Positions 52,649 through 61,593 of a stretch of 64,000 nucleotides of DNA are shown in pieces. The translations under genes and the position numbers were made by a program. The notes beneath the pieces are model-generated. The model worked only from the letters and a program-made list of their open reading frames with translations. It did not search any database and was not told the origin of the DNA. Numbering within the stretch: the stretch's first letter is position 1; every line of letters begins with the position of its first letter. Source of the stretch: Pontibacter sp. HSC-14F20 (GTDB taxonomy: Bacteria; Bacteroidota; Bacteroidia; Cytophagales; Hymenobacteraceae); assembly GCF_019599265.1 (NCBI RefSeq), contig NZ_JAHZTC010000022.1, positions 1 to 64,000 on the forward strand, read 5' to 3'.

Positions 52649-54345
52649 TCAGGCTGCCAGCTGGAAAACGGCTGCTCTGGGGTTGAAAAAGGCGAAAAGA
52701 TGAGCCAGCAACCCGTCTGCGGCCCCACCTGACTGCTCGTGTGGTCGCAACAGGCCGGCAGCGGCCCTCTCCAGGGCCTCTTCGAAGGCTTTTACCCCTT
52801 TGCTGGCCAGCTTGCGCAGGTTATGGGCCATGGCGGCCAGGCCAAAGTCCACCTCTGCTTTGGCCAGCGTTCTCAAGCGAAAGCGGGTGAAGCGGTTGTT
52901 GCTCTTCACCTGGCCGAAGACGGCCTCGGGCTCGATGGGCCTGGGCCTGCGGTGGCGCACCCCTTCCTCACTCAAGAGCCGCTCCCGGGCCCGGGCCTTC
53001 AGGCGCTGGAGCCGGTGGTTGACCTCGATCACTCTGTTGCCCCTCCCCTTGAAGCACTGCCCCCGCAGCGGGCAGCCCTGGCACCGGCGGGCCTGATAAC
53101 GGGAGATGGTGGAAATATACCCGAGTTCAGAAGTGCGCTTGTGCTCTCCCACCTTCTCCAGCCGCTGGCCCATGGGGCAGACAAAGAAGTCCTGCTGCTG
53201 GTTGTAGTACAGGTGCTGGGCATGGAAGATGTCGCGCTTGAACCTGCGCTTCTGCTCAGAGTGGAAGTAGTTGTACTTGACGTAGGCTGCTACCTGGTGC
53301 TCCTCGAGCCAGGCGTAGTTCTGCTCTGAGCCGTAGCCGGCGTCGGCCACAACAACCGGGGACTGTGTCTGGTAGTGTGCCTGGAACTGCTGTAGGTGGG
53401 GGAGCAGCGTGGACGTGTCGCCCGGGCGCTGGTACAGGGAGAAATTGGTGATCAGCTGGCCTTCGGTGCTGATCTGGATGTTGTAGGCGGGCTTCAACTG
53501 CCCGTTCTTCATGTGGTCCTCCTTCATGCGCATGAAGGTAGCCTCCTCGTCTGTTTTGCTGTAGCTGTTGCGCTCACCCAGCTTTTCCAGCTGCTGCTCG
53601 TATTTTTCCAGCCGCGGCAGGTGCTCCTCGGCGAGCTTTTTGACCTGTTTTTGTTCTTTCTTGCCCAGTTCAGCCACCCGCTCGTTGAGCTGTTGGAGCT
53701 CCTCCCGGAGCCTGTGGGCGTCCACCTTGCCGGGCAGCTGCTCTGCCGGGGCCTTGCGGTCCTCTTTGATGGCCTGCTTTATATCCGAGAGCACGCTCTT
53801 TATCTTTGTCTCCAGCTTCTGTTTGTTCTTCTCCACCGCGCCGCGCCACACAAAGGTGTAGCGGTTAGCGGCCGACTCTATCTTGGTGCCGTCCACATAC
53901 TGGGTCTGCAGGCTCACGTACTCCAACCGGTGCATCAGGCGCACCACCTCGGCAAACAAATCCTGGATCTGGTTTTGGAGGCGGCGGGAGCGAAAGTCGT
54001 TGATGGTGCGGAAATCCGGCGTGCTGCGGCCCGAGAGCCACATGAAGTGGATGTTCTCTTCCAACAGGTGGATGATCTACCTCAGAGTGCTTTAGCGATG
54101 CGGCGACAGGAGTAGATGTTGTTCAGGTAGGCATAGAAGAGCACCTTGAGCAGCATGCGGGGATGGTAGCTGCTGGTGCCCCCGCCTTTATAGGTGGTCA
54201 TGATGCGGTCCAGGTTGAGCTCGTCGACTACCCGGGCCACAAGCCGCACCGGGTGTGCTTCCGGGATCCGGTCTCCGATGCTCTGAGGGAAGAGGACCAC
54301 CTGGTGGCCCAACTGCTCCTTGAAAACAACGTTACGCCTTTTCAT
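52649..54345 (-). pseudogene. IS1182-family transposase, disrupted by a 23-bp insertion
   Basis: Starts at ATG 54345 (MKRRNVVFKEQLGHQVVLFP) and stops early at TGA 54082-54084 after 87 codons. The remainder is open in another frame to 52649. Removing 23 bases (54062-54084), which resemble the adjacent GTGGATG sequence, joins AKAL directly to EENIHFMWLSG and gives about 557 residues. Family blocks: TQYVDGTKIES, VVVADAGYGSEQNYAW, CQGCPLRGQC and RPIEPEAVFGQVKSNNRF. Inactive unless frameshifting occurs. Confidence 0.85.
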
Positions 54346-54375
54346 ACCACTAAAATAACGAAAAGCACCATAAAC

Positions 54376-54410
54376 AGAAAGGGGCTGCCCTTTTTGGACA
54401 GCCCCTTTTT
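54376..54410 (+). terminator. Terminator in the right inverted repeat of the IS1182 element
   Basis: AAAGGGGCTGCCC pairs with GGACAGCCCCTTT around the central TTTTT, and T-rich sequence follows on the plus strand. Compared with the left end, an A-T pair of the stem is a G-C pair here. Confidence 0.6.
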
Positions 54411-54420
54411 ATTTAACCCT

Positions 54421-54796
54421 TCTCCATAATCAAGGTTGTTTATAATAAATCATTATAGCTGGTGAAGCTTCAGGTGAAGTTCTTTTAAAATAGGTAGAAA
54501 CGGCTTCGTACTTTGTAGTAATTTCTTTTTTGCAATACTTTATTTTGAAATACAGCATATTATTACATATCCTCTTTTAATTTAGCTCACTAAGCCATTA
54601 TGCATTTTATCTCTTTATTTGACTAATGCCACCCCTTTTTAAATTCAAAAAAGTTTGCAGTATATAAATATTTATACATATCTTTGCACATATAAATATT
54701 CGAATAAGATATTTACTTTAACTGAAAAAAAACCGGTCCAAGCTACGAGAACAACAGCAAGCAAAAATCTACTTTATCACCCTTAGTGCAGTAAAA
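54421..54796. other. AT-rich spacer, no gene seen
   Basis: This 376-base stretch between the IS1182 element and the next lipoprotein gene is strongly AT-rich. It holds one good promoter (54655-54686). No RNA gene, frame or repeat was recognised in the rest. Confidence 0.6.
54655..54686 (+). promoter_or_regulatory. Promoter for the orphan lipoprotein gene
   Basis: TTG (54655-54657) and TATCTTTG (54679-54686) spaced by 21 bases fit the Bacteroidota consensus well. The leader would be about 105 bases. Confidence 0.6.
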
Positions 54797-55204
54797 ATGA
54801 AAACCATCTCTACTTTTTTTTCCTTTATATCTGTTGTTCTACTTCTCGGCTCCTGTACCAGCCACTCATTTATGCTAACAGAGCGCGACATTGCCAATGA
54901 TGGCATTGCTCCAATACGGAAGTCAGACTACAGGATGGTAGCCGACAAACCAGCGGATGCTTACGCAGATGCAGATGCGAGGTGGGTTGCCACTTCAAAG
55001 CCTCATGTGGCGGCTACTTCCTCTCGTGTCGTGCGCCGTACGGATGCGGTGGCGCTTTCGGCTGCCACTACTCATGAAGGCCACGAGATATTGAAACGTG
55101 AGGTTGAAAAGGCAATGAAGAAGGAAAAGTCTGTGGCTGCACCTGACAAAAAGGGAGCGAAAACAAAAAAGCAGAAAGAAACAGGCAGCAACATTCTATT
55201 GTAA
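54797..55204 (+). CDS. Orphan lipoprotein with basic C-terminus
   Basis: A 135-residue lipoprotein (MKTISTFFSFISVVLLLGSC). A Thr/Ala-rich middle leads to a Lys-rich helix (ILKREVEKAMKKEKSVAAPD) and then KQKETGSNILL. The order (lipobox, Ala/Thr linker, Lys/Glu helix) mirrors the first 130 residues of the TM2 lipoprotein 2.5 kb away, but it stops where that protein's TM2 domain begins. It may be a shortened paralogue. Function unknown. Confidence 0.7.
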   Translation: MKTISTFFSFISVVLLLGSCTSHSFMLTERDIANDGIAPIRKSDYRMVADKPADAYADADARWVATSKPHVAATSSRVVRRTDAVALSAATTHEGHEILKREVEKAMKKEKSVAAPDKKGAKTKKQKETGSNILL

Positions 55205-55269
55205 ACTCACCATACAGGTAATTGCTTTACCGCTTTAATTCGTAAACCGCCTGTTTTATTTAGTATATA

Positions 55270-55328
55270 AAAAGCCAAAGGTCCCCGTCAGCTTCTTATT
55301 AAGAAGGGCACGGAGACCTTTGGCTTTT
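55270..55328. terminator. Long bidirectional terminator
   Basis: AAAAGCCAAAGGTC (55270-55283) pairs with GACCTTTGGCTTTT (55315-55328); inside are CCGT/ACGG and CTTCTT/AAGAAG. It separates the orphan lipoprotein from the convergent ArsR gene. Confidence 0.85.
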
Positions 55329-55370
55329 CTATAGGTGCAATATTAGGTGCTACAGCACCGGGGCATATCG

Positions 55371-55679
55371 CTAAATATCAATGCAACATTCTTCCAGACA
55401 ATCAATCACGTCGATTAGCTTTGGTATGGCAAGAGAGTAATAAATTTTGGTGCCTACCTTAAAAGAAGAAAGCACACCTTTATCTTTCAGCGTGATCAGG
55501 TGCTGCGAAGCAATAGCCTGTGGCAGGTCCAGGTACTTATAAATTTCCGTAACCGTCATTTTATCTTCCTTGCCGAGCAAGTCCACTATCGCCAGTCTTT
55601 TTGGATGCGCCAACACTTTCAGCATGGCGGCTGCCTTATCTATTTTCTTAGATTCAATTCTAGATAACAAACTTTTCAT
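55371..55679 (-). CDS. ArsR-type winged-helix transcriptional regulator
   Basis: A 102-residue DNA-binding protein. The winged helix is clear: AAMLKVLAHPKRLAIVDLLG, then MTVTEIYKYLDLPQAIASQH for the recognition region, then LKDKGVLSSFKVGTKIYYSL for the wing. The C-terminus CLEECCIDI offers three cysteines that could sense metal or redox state. No obvious target gene is adjacent; the upstream 437-base spacer might hold its operator. Confidence 0.85.
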   Translation of the reverse strand: MKSLLSRIESKKIDKAAAMLKVLAHPKRLAIVDLLGKEDKMTVTEIYKYLDLPQAIASQHLITLKDKGVLSSFKVGTKIYYSLAIPKLIDVIDCLEECCIDI

Positions 55680-56116
55680 AATTAATAATTATACCTAACA
55701 GTTTCTACATACATTTAAACAATACAATTCATATTAAGATATATACGGCAACAGCGACATTTGGCTGAAGTAGCTTCAAAGGATTTTTAAAATTTTCTTC
55801 TGAAGGCCTCCATAACACAACACACTCCGTTTCAGACACATCCTTAATGCTGAATTGAGTAGATGTACGTATAAAAATTAAAATTGGATATATAAAATAC
55901 TTAATGTTAATAGATTACTATATGCCCCTTCCTTCATTGTCTCTCTCCGCGAAATGTCCAACATGCAAGCCTTACACCAAAAATCCGGTGTCATAACTTG
56001 CATTCCCAGCACAGTACAATCCATACCCTTCCAGAGTTTTAGGATTTGGCAGGCCTATACGCTCCAGGGTATTTTTGTACCTTTGCGGTCTGTAAACCCT
56101 TAACTGCAAAAAACCC
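55680..56116. other. Spacer between divergent ArsR and dehydrogenase genes
   Basis: These 437 bases are AT-rich. They contain one AGGTATA copy (55690) close to the ArsR start and the promoter element at 56078. No frame or RNA gene is supported. The tract 55790-55980 shows no clear structure. Confidence 0.55.
56078..56085 (+). promoter_or_regulatory. -7 element for the 56.1-kb dehydrogenase
   Basis: TACCTTTG matches TAnnTTTG, 31 bases before the ATG; the -33 box is unclear. Confidence 0.45.
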
Positions 56117-57343
56117 ATGAAAGAGCTTCTCGAAAAATTTGAGAATAAACGTCCTGAGATAGTATTTGAGTGGAAAGACGCTGAAACCGAGGCCGAAGGC
56201 TGGGTGGTGATCAACTCGCTGCGCGGTGGCGCGGCCGGTGGTGGCACCCGCATGCGCAAAGGCCTGGACAAGCGTGAGGTAGAGTCATTGGCTAAAACCA
56301 TGGAAGTGAAGTTCACCGTGTCCGGACCGGCCATTGGTGGCGCCAAATCAGGTATAAACTTTGACCCGGCTGACCCACGAAAGCGTGGTGTGCTGGAGCG
56401 TTGGTATAAGGCGGTTATTCCTCTGCTGAAGAGCTACTACGGTACCGGCGGCGACCTCAACGTGGACGAGATACACGAGGTAATTCCGATTACAGAAGGC
56501 TACGGCCTGTGGCACCCGCAGGAAGGGGTTGTAAATGGCCATTTTAACGCCACTGAGCCTCAGAAGATCAACAAAGTAGGCCAGCTGCGCCAAGGTGTGA
56601 TTAAAGTGATTGAGGATCCGGCTTATTCCCCAGCGACAACCCGCAAGTATACAATAGCCGACATGATAACAGGTTATGGAGTGGCCGAAGCTGTATGCCA
56701 TTACTATACGATTTGGGGTGGCTCATTCGAGGGCAAGCGCGCTGTCATACAAGGCTGGGGTAATGTAGGCGCTGCTGCTGCCTTCTACCTGGCTGGCAAG
56801 GGCATTAAAATTGTTGGCATTATCGACCGGACGGGCGGCTTGATCAGGGAAGAAGGCTTCTCCTTTGATGAGATCCGTGAGCTATACCTGGGCCGACAAG
56901 GCAACACACTCTATGCAGAGAACCTTATCCCATTCGAAGAGATGAACAACCGCATCTGGTCGCTCCCTGCTGAAATATTTATACCTGCCGCCGCGTCGCG
57001 CCTGGTTACACGCGGACAACTCGAGCAAATGATTGCCAGCGGTCTGGAGGTAATCTCCTGTGGCGCCAATGTGCCGTTCCAGGATCCGGAGATATTCTTT
57101 GGCCCTACCGGTGAGTTTGCCGATCAGAACATATCCGTTATACCTGACTTTATTGCCAACTGTGGTATGGCCCGCGTGTTTGCCTACCTGATGGAGAATG
57201 AGGTGGAGATTACGGACGATGCCATTTTCCACGACATTTCCCGTGTCATCCGTGAGGCCTTGGATAAAACCCACACGAAGAACCAGGCAAAAACAGAGAT
57301 CGCCAAAACTTCTTTTGAAATTGCGCTCAGCCAACTGCTGTAG
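56117..57343 (+). CDS. Glu/Leu/Phe/Val-type amino-acid dehydrogenase
   Basis: A 408-residue oxidative deaminase of the GDH superfamily. The substrate region has VINSLRGGAAGGGTRMRKGL, SGPAIGGAKSGINFDP with the catalytic lysine, and GTGGDLNVDEI; the NAD domain has VIQGWGNVGAAAAFYLAGKG. It differs much from the 38.5-kb GDH (no PYGGAKGG; longer central loop KINKVGQLRQGVIKVIED), so a different amino-acid substrate is likely. Monocistronic with a strong terminator. Confidence 0.88.
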   Translation: MKELLEKFENKRPEIVFEWKDAETEAEGWVVINSLRGGAAGGGTRMRKGLDKREVESLAKTMEVKFTVSGPAIGGAKSGINFDPADPRKRGVLERWYKAVIPLLKSYYGTGGDLNVDEIHEVIPITEGYGLWHPQEGVVNGHFNATEPQKINKVGQLRQGVIKVIEDPAYSPATTRKYTIADMITGYGVAEAVCHYYTIWGGSFEGKRAVIQGWGNVGAAAAFYLAGKGIKIVGIIDRTGGLIREEGFSFDEIRELYLGRQGNTLYAENLIPFEEMNNRIWSLPAEIFIPAAASRLVTRGQLEQMIASGLEVISCGANVPFQDPEIFFGPTGEFADQNISVIPDFIANCGMARVFAYLMENEVEITDDAIFHDISRVIREALDKTHTKNQAKTEIAKTSFEIALSQLL

Positions 57344-57742
57344 CTTTATATAAGTCCTCTGTGGACTAGGTATAAATAAAAAAGCCGGAGAAACTCCGGC
57401 TTTTTTTTCACCCTTATATTTTCAAACTGTAGTGTCTCCCTTAACAAGATTGGACCTTATCGAGAAGTCCCACAGTATTTTATAACCAATTCTAAAAAAC
57501 AACAAAAAATAATTATTGTAATTTTGTTTTATCTAACGACCAATTGCCACTCAGGTTATACAATAAACAGCATTTTTTTAACAAACTCCCGTTATTGCAA
57601 GGTGAACGACTATTAACAGAGGATGTAAGTAGAATATGATTTTTACAATACAACCGCCATCATTGCTGTAACACCCCACTTATACCTGGCAGCTGTAACA
57701 TATCCGCATTAATACTGACAAGGTATAGGCCTTTTCACGGAT
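57344..57742. other. Spacer between convergent genes
   Basis: It contains the terminator at 57378-57408 and three AGGTATA copies (about 57369, 57682, 57721). The AT-rich middle 57420-57650 shows no gene. Confidence 0.6.
57378..57408 (+). terminator. Terminator of the dehydrogenase gene
   Basis: GCCGGAG/CTCCGGC around AAA, with A6 before and T8 after. Confidence 0.9.
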
Positions 57743-60259
57743 CTAATCAAAGTCAAAATATTCGCCTTCCTGCAGCTCCACTTTCTTTTCCTGCTTCGCA
57801 GGTTTTTTGCCGCGAAGTAGCTCTTTTAGCTCCTGCCCTTCCTGCTTCAGGTCTGTCTTGATTTTCTCACGCACGCGCTCATTATCATACGCCAGTTTAA
57901 AGTCGCTCTCTTTGCCGCGCAGGGTCAGGAAAAGCGAACTACTCCCCGCATCTGTATCTTCAGCTACCACACCATAAACGCTGTCGCGGTCAGGGCGGCT
58001 GTTTTTAGAAAGAGGCAGTTTGATACGATAGTCCATGTCCTGGTCGAAGGTATGGGTGCCTGAGATAGACACCGAAGGTATAGCCGACAGGTTAGAGCGG
58101 ATGTCCATTTCCGGAATGAAGATGGTGCGTTGCTGTATCCAGAAGTTATTGCTTAGCTCTGCAAACTTCATGTTGGCCAGTTCTGACCGTTTCACGAAAG
58201 CCGACATCTTTTGCATCGGAGCAAAGTTAATAAGCTGACCGTCGCGCACTGTGGCTGCAATCTCTGCCTGCATCAGGTCTGTCTTCGTGTTAAGCTGGCT
58301 GTCAAAGTATACATCCGATACAATGTTGGCTGTAAGCTTGCCCCGCAGCTGCTTATCGGAGATAAAGTTTTGTCCGAAGTTCTCAAAAACATAGAACAGG
58401 CTGTCGACGCTCATATTGCCCAGCTTAGTAGCAGTGCTCACTTTAATGTGATCGCGGTTTCGGGCGTCCAGATTGCCGCGCACGGCAAAGTTGCCCCCAA
58501 TGGCGTTGAAAGAGATGTTGGGCGTTGACACGATCTGGTTACGCAACTTCACTTCTCCTTTGATGTGCTCTGCCCTGAAACGCCTGAACTTAGCTTGCCG
58601 GATAGTGGCACTCAGGTCAAAGGCAATATCGGGTGAAATGTTAAACTTATAAGCAGCACTGCCGGTCTGTCTGGCGTCGGCAGGGGTGTTCAGTTCTTCG
58701 CTCAGCAACTGATCAAAGTTCAGGTATTGGCTACTGAAGTCTGCCTCCACGAGCAGACGCTGCCTGTCGAGCAGCAGCCAGGCCATTACGTTGCGAAACA
58801 TCCCGTTCAGCACGAAGTCCGAGTCTCCAAGTTGGCCCTTGAAATCCGACACCGCCACATCATTCTTCTTGAAAATGAAGTTACCGTTCAAACCATTCAG
58901 TGGCATGGGCATCTCTTTGAGGTTCAACATTACGTTGTGCAGCGTAATATCACCGCTGGTGTTAAGTGTGCTGTTGCCGGGCCGGGCCTTGAACTCTTTC
59001 AGGTTGCCTGCAAAGGCAATACGTACATCTGCCAGGCCACTTCCGCTTTTCACTTCATCGATCTGCAGCAGGCTTACCACATAGCCTACATCCAGCATAC
59101 CTTTGGCACTGAAGGCCAGGTAGGGGTTACTAAAATTGCGGTAAGTCAGGTTCCCCTCAAAAGGGCGCTTATTCAGCACACCTTTCAGGTTTTTCAGCTC
59201 CAGCAACGATGTCTCAGAACTTTTACTGGCGCCGTTTGTAAAGTATCCGTCCAGGTGCAGTCCTTCGATTTTCTGCTTCGTGTCAGGGTGAAAGAAAGAT
59301 GCGTTGCGGGCGCCAAACTCAAAGGCCACCTCCGGGTTATGCTTGCCGGATGCCTTGCCTTTTACAGTGCCTTTAAAGAAGACATCGCCCTCACTACGGT
59401 ACTGGCTGTACTCACGCGTGATCTGTTGAGGCAGCAGCGAAAGCAACGACTGGATATTCGTGTTTTTGCCCTGCAACTGTAATTCCAGTTCTGTTGTGCC
59501 GCTATAAGCAATCTTTCCGCCTACTTCATATCCTGCACCTTCTACCTGCACAATAGAGGGTTGCAAAGCAATGGTATGGGCTGCGCGGTCTATCGTCAGC
59601 GCCGTGTGCAGCGCGATAGCTTTACCTCTAAAGTATTCACTCTCCCCTATCCGGATGGTGCTGATGGTGGCGTTTCCTTTCGTTTCGAGGGCTATCTTTT
59701 CTTTCGTGATCGCCATGGCGGCATCCAGTTGCTGCGCATTCGCCTCGATGTAGTGGTTCAGGTGAAGATCAGTATAGCGTAAAGCGACCCGGCTCAGGTT
59801 GATCTTTTCCAGATTGAAGGCAAAATCGCCGGACGAGCTGCTGGAATCAGTTGCGATGATGTGGTAGTTGACCTGTCCATTTTTGAGCACGCGCACGTGT
59901 ATGGAGCCGTTCTCCAGGTATAGCTGCTTCACGTCATACCTTCCCCGGATAATATCGAACACGCTGAATGTGAAATAGAGCTTCTCGGCCCGTGCCAGCG
60001 ACGAATCGCTTTCGGCTATACCTTCGTGCACGTTTACCTGCTCAAGCGCCACGGCTACCTGCGGAAATTTATCGAAGAGGGAAAGGGAGATTTTGCCAAC
60101 ATCTACCTTCGTAGTGATGTGCTTGTTGGCTTCGGCCACAAAAAGGCCAATTATTTTATCTTGATACGCATACACTAGACCCGCTGAAATGCCAGTGATC
60201 GCCACTGCTGCCAGAGCGACATAGAATAGCACTTTTTTCACAACACGATTTCGTCCCAA
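57743..60259 (-). CDS. AsmA-family protein
   Basis: An 838-residue envelope protein. One N-terminal helix (KKVLFYVALAAVAITGISAG) is followed by the AsmA N-terminal pattern (KITTKVDVGKISLSLFDKFP-like). The long beta-rich body continues to an AsmA_2-type C-terminal region (GQLINFAPMQKMSAFVKRSE, TIFIPEMDIRSNLSAIPSVS). The Lys/Glu tail is GKKPAKQEKKVELQEGE. AsmA-like proteins are thought to move or organise lipids between membranes. The given start is TTG 60259; GTG 60241 (MKKVLFYVALAAVA) is equally plausible. Confidence 0.87.
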   Translation of the reverse strand: MGRNRVVKKVLFYVALAAVAITGISAGLVYAYQDKIIGLFVAEANKHITTKVDVGKISLSLFDKFPQVAVALEQVNVHEGIAESDSSLARAEKLYFTFSVFDIIRGRYDVKQLYLENGSIHVRVLKNGQVNYHIIATDSSSSSGDFAFNLEKINLSRVALRYTDLHLNHYIEANAQQLDAAMAITKEKIALETKGNATISTIRIGESEYFRGKAIALHTALTIDRAAHTIALQPSIVQVEGAGYEVGGKIAYSGTTELELQLQGKNTNIQSLLSLLPQQITREYSQYRSEGDVFFKGTVKGKASGKHNPEVAFEFGARNASFFHPDTKQKIEGLHLDGYFTNGASKSSETSLLELKNLKGVLNKRPFEGNLTYRNFSNPYLAFSAKGMLDVGYVVSLLQIDEVKSGSGLADVRIAFAGNLKEFKARPGNSTLNTSGDITLHNVMLNLKEMPMPLNGLNGNFIFKKNDVAVSDFKGQLGDSDFVLNGMFRNVMAWLLLDRQRLLVEADFSSQYLNFDQLLSEELNTPADARQTGSAAYKFNISPDIAFDLSATIRQAKFRRFRAEHIKGEVKLRNQIVSTPNISFNAIGGNFAVRGNLDARNRDHIKVSTATKLGNMSVDSLFYVFENFGQNFISDKQLRGKLTANIVSDVYFDSQLNTKTDLMQAEIAATVRDGQLINFAPMQKMSAFVKRSELANMKFAELSNNFWIQQRTIFIPEMDIRSNLSAIPSVSISGTHTFDQDMDYRIKLPLSKNSRPDRDSVYGVVAEDTDAGSSSLFLTLRGKESDFKLAYDNERVREKIKTDLKQEGQELKELLRGKKPAKQEKKVELQEGEYFDFD

Positions 60260-60444
60260 GAGAAAGTTCAGATTTTAAGCATCTTACAAAAGCTAAAGGT
60301 ACTGCAGTATTCACACGTGCACAATAGGCGATACGGTACGAAAAAAATTTTTAATATTTTTTTATCAGATGTTTTGCAGTTCCAAAAAAACACCCCATAT
60401 TTGCATCATCAAACGGGGACAAAAGGTCTCCAAAACAAAAAAAC

Positions 60445-60519
60445 GGGGTGTTAGCTCAGCTGGTTCAGAGCACCTGCCTTACAAGCAGGGGGTCACTGGT
60501 TCGAATCCAGTACGCCCCA
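60445..60519 (+). tRNA. tRNA-Val (anticodon TAC)
   Basis: A 75-base cloverleaf: acceptor GGGGTGT/ACGCCCC, D arm GCTCAGCTGGTTCAGAGC, anticodon stem CCTGC/GCAGG with loop CTTACAA (anticodon TAC), and T arm CTGG-TTCGAAT-CCAG. Discriminator A; the CCA end is not encoded. TATTTGC near 60398 with a TTG upstream may be its promoter. Confidence 0.95.
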
Positions 60520-60520
60520 C

Positions 60521-60550
60521 AAAAGGACAACTTAAAAGTTGTCCTTTTTT
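60521..60550 (+). terminator. Terminator of tRNA-Val
   Basis: AAAAGGACAAC (60521-60531) pairs with GTTGTCCTTTT (60538-60548), then T-rich; it begins two bases after the tRNA. Confidence 0.9.
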
Positions 60551-60552
60551 TA

Positions 60553-60983
60553 TGTCCATACTTTTCTGAATTCCTGTGTTTTAGCGTGTCGTCCTTTCAT
60601 CTGTCTACTTTATAACGGCCTGATTCCAAATATAATATCTTGTAGCCTATACGCTTCTCATTTCTCCTCTCAGGTGGGCACTACAGCAGGTTACTTAACT
60701 TTAAATCTCTCATTTTTATCCGCCGATTAGCTTAAGTCATTTCATTTTAAAACAGGCTTTTCTCATTCCTTTAAAAAGAATGAATTAGCAGGGAAAATCT
60801 TCGCCTTCATGATACCAATTCTTTTACACACCGCATAAGGTATGAATCTATTGGAAGAGGCGTTACTTAAGTATAAATCGACCTTAAGCTTGATTATGCT
60901 ACGGTATGAGCGCAGGTATACTATGGACGTGAGGCCAGGTATAGGTATGCTATACCTGTAGGATAGAGGTTAACTTAAAGATT
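60553..60983. other. Spacer rich in AGGTATA copies, no gene seen
   Basis: A 431-base gap. Between 60910 and 60995 there are several copies of the heptamer in both orientations, including CAGGTATAGGTATGCTATACCTG-type inverted pairing around 60935-60959. No credible reading frame or RNA gene was seen. Confidence 0.55.
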
Positions 60984-61589
60984 CTACTTAGCTATACCTG
61001 ACCTGGAAAGGAATTGCTTATGTAGAGCCAGCACCTGCGGTATGATCAGCTGCTGGTCGTCGTTGTAAACAATGTGCTGTGCCCGGGCTACTTTCTCTTC
61101 TTCGCTTAGCTGCTTGCTGATGATCGCTTGTATATCAGCTTCCGTTCGGTGCGGATCGCGTTTAAGCAGGCGACTGAGGCGCACATCTAAAGGAGCAGTC
61201 ACGACAATGATTTCGTCCATCTGTCGCCACGATTCTGACTCAAACATCAGAGCGGCTTCTTTGATCAGATATGGAGCAGTTGCATTGGCTGCGGCCCAGC
61301 GCTCAAAATCAAGCCCCACATGCGGGTGCACCAAGGCGTTTAGTTTGTCAAGACGCTCTTGGTTGTTGAAGACGACTGATGCCAGATAAGTACGGTCCAG
61401 CTGTCCCTCCGAGGTATATGTTTCCTGCCCAAAGGCTGTCTGCAATTCCTGCTTTAGCGCGGAGTCATGTTGCATCACCCATTTGGCGCGGGTATCGGCG
61501 TCGTACACAGGTATACCTAACACTTGAAACAGGCGGCATACAATTGTTTTGCCTACGCCTATTCCGCCGGTTATACCTATCTTGAGCAT
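60984..61589 (-). CDS. coaE: Dephospho-CoA kinase
   Basis: A 201-residue P-loop kinase for the last step of CoA synthesis. The Walker A is GITGGIGVGKT (residues 5-15), followed by VYDADTRAKWVM, HPHVGLDFERW and the LID region SRLLKRDPHRTEADIQAIIS. Complete. It starts 4 bases after ybbR, last in the DUF1573-yajC-ybbR-coaE block. Confidence 0.95.
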   Translation of the reverse strand: MLKIGITGGIGVGKTIVCRLFQVLGIPVYDADTRAKWVMQHDSALKQELQTAFGQETYTSEGQLDRTYLASVVFNNQERLDKLNALVHPHVGLDFERWAAANATAPYLIKEAALMFESESWRQMDEIIVVTAPLDVRLSRLLKRDPHRTEADIQAIISKQLSEEEKVARAQHIVYNDDQQLIIPQVLALHKQFLSRSGIAK

Positions 61590-61593
61590 CCTC

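Larger units (their letters stand above)
52581..54420 (-). mobile_element. IS1182-family insertion sequence (degenerate)
   Basis: About 1840 bp. The ends form an inverted repeat of about 42 bp beginning AGGGTTAAATAAAAAG at 52581 and, complemented, at 54420, with a few mismatches. Each end holds a hairpin: GAGGCTG/CAGCCTC at left and GGGGCTG/CAGCCCC at right. No target duplication is clear. It lies exactly at the 3' end of the DUF2752 gene and contains no AGGTATA copies. Confidence 0.85.

Noticed and set aside
53396..54115. Plus-strand frame opposite the IS1182 transposase
   Set aside because: It is a shadow of the transposase frame; its leucine-rich composition follows from the complementary strand.
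60369..60569. Small frame spanning tRNA-Val
   Set aside because: It runs through the tRNA cloverleaf and its terminator, so it is not a gene.
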